64,000 nucleotides of DNA from NCBI GenBank assembly GCA_020723805.1, contig DYID01000007.1, forward strand, positions 1-64,000, given 5' to 3'. Below, in pieces: positions 60,344-64,000 of this stretch. The position numbers were made by a program, and so were the translations under genes. The notes under the pieces are model-generated. The model was not told the DNA's origin and did no database searches. It saw nothing but the letters and a program-made list of their open reading frames with translations. This DNA comes from Anaerolinea sp. (GTDB lineage: Bacteria; Chloroflexota; Anaerolineae; Anaerolineales; Villigracilaceae). Position 1 is the stretch's first letter. Each line of letters starts with the position of its first letter.

Positions 60344-60997
60344 ATGATGTCTTGGACAGTGACCATTATAAATAAGATGCGTTATGTCTATGTCTTATTT
60401 TTATTGTGTACTGTTCTTATCGCATGTGCGTCAGAGACACAACCCGCACCTCCTTTGAGCACCCCAACGTTTGACAGCGGTTTGCAAACGCCTCTGCCTG
60501 TTTTGGGAACGGCTGCAACTTCACCAGAAACAATAAGCGAGTATCTGGTAACGACGTTTGGAGTAAGCGCCTATGGAGGCAAGGTATTCTGTTCCTACCA
60601 ATTAATGGGTTATGAAAAAGAAAATGAAGAGCGGGCAAATCTATATCTGTGGGTCCAGTGTCAAGAATTTTACGTTGACCAAGAGAGTGTGTTGAGAGCA
60701 GGATCGGGGATAAGTTTACCTGTTGTCATATATTTGCTCAGAAACGACGCAGGGTATCAGATTGTCGAAAGTCAACACCCTGGAGAGGGGGAAGCTTATG
60801 CAAACGACGTTCGCAAATTGTTCCCCCAAAACCTATGGACAACAATTTTTCCCAATCCAGATGAAACGCCCCCTTATGATTCCTATAACACGCGAGCCGA
60901 AGTGCTCTACAACTTGAATCAACAATCGGCATTGCTGTCCTTTCTACTGTCCGAGGGTGGGGAATGGAATATTGCCATTCCTCTCCCTGTCCCATAA
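60344..60997 (+). CDS. Hypothetical lipoprotein of atypical composition
   Basis: A 217-residue protein whose GC content is clearly below its neighbours', a sign of different origin. The lipobox is LIAC (C28). Start choice is open: AAGGAGG is 1 base before the ATG at 60344 and 4 before the ATG at 60347; an ATG at 60377 (MRYVYVLFLLCTVLIAC) gives the most typical signal peptide and follows TATAAA by a few bases. The domain after residue 60 is unrecognised. Confidence 0.72.
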   Translation: MMSWTVTIINKMRYVYVLFLLCTVLIACASETQPAPPLSTPTFDSGLQTPLPVLGTAATSPETISEYLVTTFGVSAYGGKVFCSYQLMGYEKENEERANLYLWVQCQEFYVDQESVLRAGSGISLPVVIYLLRNDAGYQIVESQHPGEGEAYANDVRKLFPQNLWTTIFPNPDETPPYDSYNTRAEVLYNLNQQSALLSFLLSEGGEWNIAIPLPVP

Positions 60998-61057
60998 TCT
61001 CAATGCCGCCCACCGATTAACAGCAGTGTCAAGGGTAGAATGCAGAATTGGACGAAG

Positions 61058-61099
61058 AAAGTCCCGAGCCCAGCAAAAGGCAGCGGGACTTTTTCTTTT
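61058..61099 (+). terminator. Terminator after the lipoprotein gene
   Basis: AAAGTCCCG (61058-61066) pairs with CGGGACTTT (61084-61092), followed by TTCTTTT. The following 61100-61278 holds no gene that I can support. Confidence 0.8.
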
Positions 61100-61278
61100 C
61101 AGGGTGGTTTTGCCAGCGGTAGGCAAACTATCCGAAGCAGGATCAGCCGTCCCGTAGGAAGGAGGCGGTTGGGGCTGCGGTCAATGCCGAAGTGGGAGAC
61201 AAGGCTCCAGTCTTTTTCGCATCCCATTCACAGCGAGCATCCTTAACTCCCAAACTGCCTACGCGCAGAATTATCGCC

Positions 61279-61327
61279 TTGACAAATCCTGCCCTCTATC
61301 ATATATTTCGTTTAGTAATTACTAAAC
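61279..61327 (+). promoter_or_regulatory. Promoter and operator of the GbsR-type operon
   Basis: TTGACA (61279-61284) and TATATT (61302-61307) are 17 bp apart. Directly downstream lies a perfect 18-bp palindrome, GTTTAGTAATTACTAAAC (61310-61327), at the expected transcription start. A dimeric regulator bound there would block transcription, so the gene at 61349 is probably self-repressed. Confidence 0.75.
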
Positions 61328-61348
61328 ACACATAACAAAAGAACAACC

Positions 61349-61873
61349 ATGGCAACTACACTTTCTCAAATCAAAAGGGATTTCGTCGAAGGGCTTAGCC
61401 AGATCAGCCGCTTTTGGGGCTTCCCCAAAGGGATGGGCGCCATCTTCGCCGTGCTATATCTCTCCCCCACTGCCCTGTCTCTGGACGAGATTGTGGAAAG
61501 GACGGGGCTGACGAAAGGCGCGGTCAGTACGGAGGTGCGCACGCTGGCGCGGATGGGACTGGTGCATCGCTCCACGAAACTCGGCGACCGCAAGGATTAT
61601 TACGCCGCCGAAACGGATTTCTACGCCGCCATCCGCTCGATTTTGCAGGAACGGCAAAACTCGGAGTTCGACCACGCCGTGCGTTCGGTGAAAGAGACGC
61701 TGACGAGGCTGGAGGAAAACTGGGTGGAAAACGAAGAGTGGAATTTCGTCTATGAGCGGGTGAAGGCTCTGCAGGAGTTTTTCGACGCGATTGACAGTTT
61801 GGCAAAGGCGGTCATTCGGCTGGAGAGTTTGGGGCTCTCGAATGTGACGAAGATTTTGAATGTGTTGAAATGA
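61349..61873 (+). CDS. GbsR/MarR family transcriptional regulator
   Basis: A 174-residue winged-helix regulator. MGAIFAVLYLSPTALSLDEIVERTGLTKGAVS (about 29-60) is the helix-turn-helix, TKLGDRKDYYAAETDFY the wing and the start of the dimer helix, and the C-terminal coiled helices match GbsR proteins. It likely binds the palindrome 22 bp upstream. Its TGA overlaps the first candidate ATG of the downstream oxidoreductase frame, so it probably controls that gene. Confidence 0.88.
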   Translation: MATTLSQIKRDFVEGLSQISRFWGFPKGMGAIFAVLYLSPTALSLDEIVERTGLTKGAVSTEVRTLARMGLVHRSTKLGDRKDYYAAETDFYAAIRSILQERQNSEFDHAVRSVKETLTRLEENWVENEEWNFVYERVKALQEFFDAIDSLAKAVIRLESLGLSNVTKILNVLK

Positions 61874-61884
61874 TTGGAGACAAA

Positions 61885-62787
61885 ATGAAAATCGCAGTGA
61901 CAGGCGCGTTTAGTTATTCAGGCAAGTACATCGCCAGGCGGCTCGTGGAACGCGGCGAGCAGGTCATCACGTTGACGGGTCATCCGAACCGCCCCAATCC
62001 TTTCGGCGGGAAGGTCAAAGCCTACCCGCTGAATTTCGACGAAGCGGGTATGACCCAATCTCTGCGCGGCGTGGACGTGCTGGTCAACACCTATTGGGTG
62101 CGGTTCGACAAGGGGGAGAACACCCAGCCGCGCGCGGTTGAGAACACCCGCAAACTGGTCCATGCTGCCAAAGCCGCGGGTGTGAAGCGGATTGTGCATA
62201 TCAGCATCGCCAATCCGTCGGCGGATTCGCCTTTGCCGTATTACTGGGGCAAAGCGGCGAACGAGAAAGCAGTCATCGAGTCGGGGCTGTCGTATGCCAT
62301 CCTGCGCCCCACCGTGCTTTACGGCGGCGAAGATGTCCTTATCAACAACATTGCCTTTTTCCTGCGGCGCTTCCCCGTGTTTTTCATCCCTGGCGATGGG
62401 TCCTATGGGATTCAGCCCGTCCATGTGGAGGATTTGGCGGACCTGGCGGTGGAGGCTGTGTACAGCAGGGAGAACTACGTGATTGACGCAGTCGGACCCG
62501 ATCGTTACACGTTCAAGGAACTGGTGCAGCTGGTCGGCGAAACCATCGGGGCGAGGCGACCATTGATTTCGGTCCCGCCGCGGCTGGCGTTGTTTGCGGC
62601 GCAAGTCATCAGTCTGTTCGTGAGGGACGTGGTGTTGACCCCCGAGGAGGTGGAAGGATTGATGGCTAACCTGCTGGTTTCCAAAGAACCGCCGCGCGGC
62701 AAGACGCTGTTCAAGGATTGGCTGAACGACAATTGGAAAAACGTCGGCGTCAGATATGCCTCTGAATTGAAAAGGCATTACGCATGA
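61885..62787 (+). CDS. NAD(P)-binding epimerase/NDUFA9-like protein
   Basis: A 300-residue Rossmann-fold protein of the atypical SDR type. It has GAFSYSGKYIARRLV (7-21) in place of the usual GXXGXXG, HISIANPSADSPLPYYWGKA around the active region and YAILRPTVLYGGEDVL. The start at 61885 is 6 bases after TTGGAG; the ATG at 61870 overlaps the regulator's stop. The regulator upstream likely controls it. The substrate is unknown. Confidence 0.86.
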   Translation: MKIAVTGAFSYSGKYIARRLVERGEQVITLTGHPNRPNPFGGKVKAYPLNFDEAGMTQSLRGVDVLVNTYWVRFDKGENTQPRAVENTRKLVHAAKAAGVKRIVHISIANPSADSPLPYYWGKAANEKAVIESGLSYAILRPTVLYGGEDVLINNIAFFLRRFPVFFIPGDGSYGIQPVHVEDLADLAVEAVYSRENYVIDAVGPDRYTFKELVQLVGETIGARRPLISVPPRLALFAAQVISLFVRDVVLTPEEVEGLMANLLVSKEPPRGKTLFKDWLNDNWKNVGVRYASELKRHYA

Positions 62788-62801
62788 AACCACAGACTGA
62801 C

Positions 62802-62913
62802 TAACTCACCATATGCAGTTTCTTCACAGCGCAACACATTGTCCCCGAATGGGGTTTATGTCGCCTGAAAACGCGAGATAAATCTCGCGTTACCGCGTAA
62901 CATGAGTGGCTAA
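62802..62913. repeat. Type 2 palindromic element (copy 2)
   Basis: It opens TAACTCACCATATGCAG, has GGTTTATGTCGCC and the core CGCGAGATAAATCTCGCG and closes GCGTAACATGAGTGGCTA. The core is identical to the one at 29164. On the minus strand the terminal TAG is the stop codon of the next gene. The interior 62815-62855 has no further structure I can name. Confidence 0.8.
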
Positions 62914-63512
62914 CCGATTTCCACTACCCCGCTGCATTTGGGACTGTCCATACACCCGTAATACTTTCTCCCGGCGTCAGGTCCGTTGCGGTGGATGCGC
63001 AGAACCATCATTTTCCCGCAGAGGGGGCACATTGGGACAGAGTCGGTTTCGGTCGAGGCGCGAAGCGGTCCCGTTTCCCGAACTTTCAGGACGGCAAGTT
63101 TGATCAATTCTTCCAGGTCGTCCTCCGAGTATGTGTCGTTCGAAGGGACATGTACCAGCGGCAGACCGGCGCTCAGGAAGAGGTCTTCCATGAACTGATC
63201 GGCTTCGCGGGTTTCATTGCGGCTAATCGGTTTGACCAACTCGACACCGATGGCGGGTTTGAACTTCTCCGGCTCGCAGAGCAAAAAGTCCACATGCTTG
63301 CGAAAAAATTTGTGGAAGAAATGCACGTTTTCGTTCGGGCGGACGATGTAGAAAATATCGGTGAGCGCCACCTTCGGGCAGACGACGTAATGTCCCCCTG
63401 CCATTTTCTGCAGGACGCGCAGCAACGCCAGTTCAGGCGCGGAGAGGAACGGCTCCCGCAGGCGATAAGGCAGACGGTCGAAAGGCTTGAGCGGCGGCTT
63501 GCGTTCGGGCAT
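62910..63512 (-). CDS. DUF2726 protein with C-terminal zinc ribbon
   Basis: A 200-residue protein. The DUF2726 region (about 20-145) has LSAPELALLRVLQKM and LLCEPEKFKPAIGVELVKP, a nuclease-like fold by family. The C-terminal 45 residues form a topoisomerase-type zinc finger (CPLCGK...YYGCMDSPKCSG). A role in nucleic acid binding or cleavage is likely but not shown. The stop codon is the end of a type 2 element. Confidence 0.82.
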   Translation of the reverse strand: MPERKPPLKPFDRLPYRLREPFLSAPELALLRVLQKMAGGHYVVCPKVALTDIFYIVRPNENVHFFHKFFRKHVDFLLCEPEKFKPAIGVELVKPISRNETREADQFMEDLFLSAGLPLVHVPSNDTYSEDDLEELIKLAVLKVRETGPLRASTETDSVPMCPLCGKMMVLRIHRNGPDAGRKYYGCMDSPKCSGVVEIG

Positions 63513-63597
63513 TTGGATTTCTCAACCCATTATAGCAGGCGGGGTTACGCCGTTCGCTTCAACTTCATGACGTTGGGCTGGTGCGCCGGCTGGAAGT

Positions 63598-64000
63598 TTA
63601 GGTGGAGGCTGGAGGCGGGTCGAGCAGCGCCTTGAGCAAGGCTTTTTCTTCCGCTTCCGTTTTCACTTCCCCATCCAGCCAGGCATTGCGGAGACGGCGC
63701 AGGATGACGGCATAGCGCGGTCCCGGTTCCACGCCGAGGGCTTTCAGATCATCTCCGTTGAGGTGTGGTTTGATGTAACGCCACTTCGAGATGTATTCAT
63801 CGAAGCATTCCTTCACGCGCGGGTCTTTTGCCGCGTACCCCACCGCTTCGACAGCGGCGAGGGGATAGGACTCCAGTCGTTCGACGCATTGGCTCGGCTT
63901 CAGCCCGATAAAAGACGACTGAGCGGCATACATTTTCGAGACGGCAAACAACGAAGCGAGCAGGTCTGCGGTGAAGTGGAGGCGGTCGTTCAACGCCGAC
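63598..64000 (-). CDS. CCA-adding tRNA nucleotidyltransferase, C-terminal part
   Basis: The 3' end of a gene that runs past the window (its 5' end lies beyond 64000). The 134 codons visible, up to LLKALLDPPPAST, match the C-terminal helical body of class II tRNA nucleotidyltransferases, notably LNGDDLKALGVEPGPRYAVI and LRNAWLDGEVKTEAEEKAL. The catalytic head is outside the window, so the call rests on the tail alone. Confidence 0.72.
   Translation of the reverse strand, partial: SALNDRLHFTADLLASLFAVSKMYAAQSSFIGLKPSQCVERLESYPLAAVEAVGYAAKDPRVKECFDEYISKWRYIKPHLNGDDLKALGVEPGPRYAVILRRLRNAWLDGEVKTEAEEKALLKALLDPPPAST

Overview
The window looks like a chromosomal segment of a Chloroflexota bacterium, most likely class Anaerolineae. 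This is inferred from gene content and style: GC-rich coding DNA, Chloroflexi-type FAD/2Fe-2S fusion proteins, paired cyclic-nucleotide-domain histidine kinases, a split nuoB-nuoCD-nuoI cluster, -10 boxes sitting only 6-9 bp before start codons, and many families of short dispersed palindromic repeats. No tRNA, rRNA, CRISPR array, prophage or intact insertion sequence is visible.

Layout. (1) 1-9100: a SAM-I riboswitch and metK, then a tightly overlapping run (thioesterase, MoxR/ChlI-type ATPase, GNAT, GT39-like mannosyltransferase, UroD-like, rsmD), an adenosine-specific kinase and a cNMP-domain histidine kinase. (2) 9200-11700: a small AF2212-like protein paired with a retropepsin-like protease, a NUDIX hydrolase and class I fructose-bisphosphate aldolase. 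(3) 11750-20700: a molybdenum hydroxylase locus (fused FAD/2Fe-2S subunit, small membrane protein, large molybdopterin subunit, YqeB), with an alpha/beta hydrolase, DinB, DUF1361 and two unrecognised proteins. (4) 20900-25700: a secreted multimodular amylopullulanase. (5) 26000-35200: rhodanese, a two-component system, a dihaem cytochrome c, citrate synthase, malate dehydrogenase, thioredoxin reductase and MurA. (6) 35300-47000: a surface region with an A24 prepilin peptidase, TadE/TadG-like pseudopilins (one carrying Ig-like repeats), GlmS and a large secreted beta-helix protein. (7) 47000-64000: dCMP deaminase, PspC, a frameshifted FAD oxidoreductase, SufR-like regulator, IscX, NuoB/NuoCD/NuoI, Mrp, a second cNMP-domain histidine kinase, RicT-like PSP1 protein, deacetylase, M20 amidohydrolase, lipoproteins, a GbsR-type autoregulated operon, a DUF2726 protein and the end of a CCA-adding enzyme.

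The most unusual signals are in the non-coding DNA. The glmS leader (about 38985-39460) contains the parts of a glmS ribozyme, but its P1 loop holds a complete 90-bp element with terminal inverted repeats, and a second GC-rich repeat sits between the P2 strand and the conserved core loop. The same element family (termini TAACTCACCTTACGC or TAACTGATGTTACGC) occurs about eight times. In four cases the terminal TAA/TAG of the element is exactly the stop codon of the adjacent gene. Other short repeat families have entered coding sequence in frame, including at the junction of the FAD/2Fe-2S fusion. Together they suggest that small non-autonomous repeats have shaped gene ends, linkers and RNA leaders in this genome.
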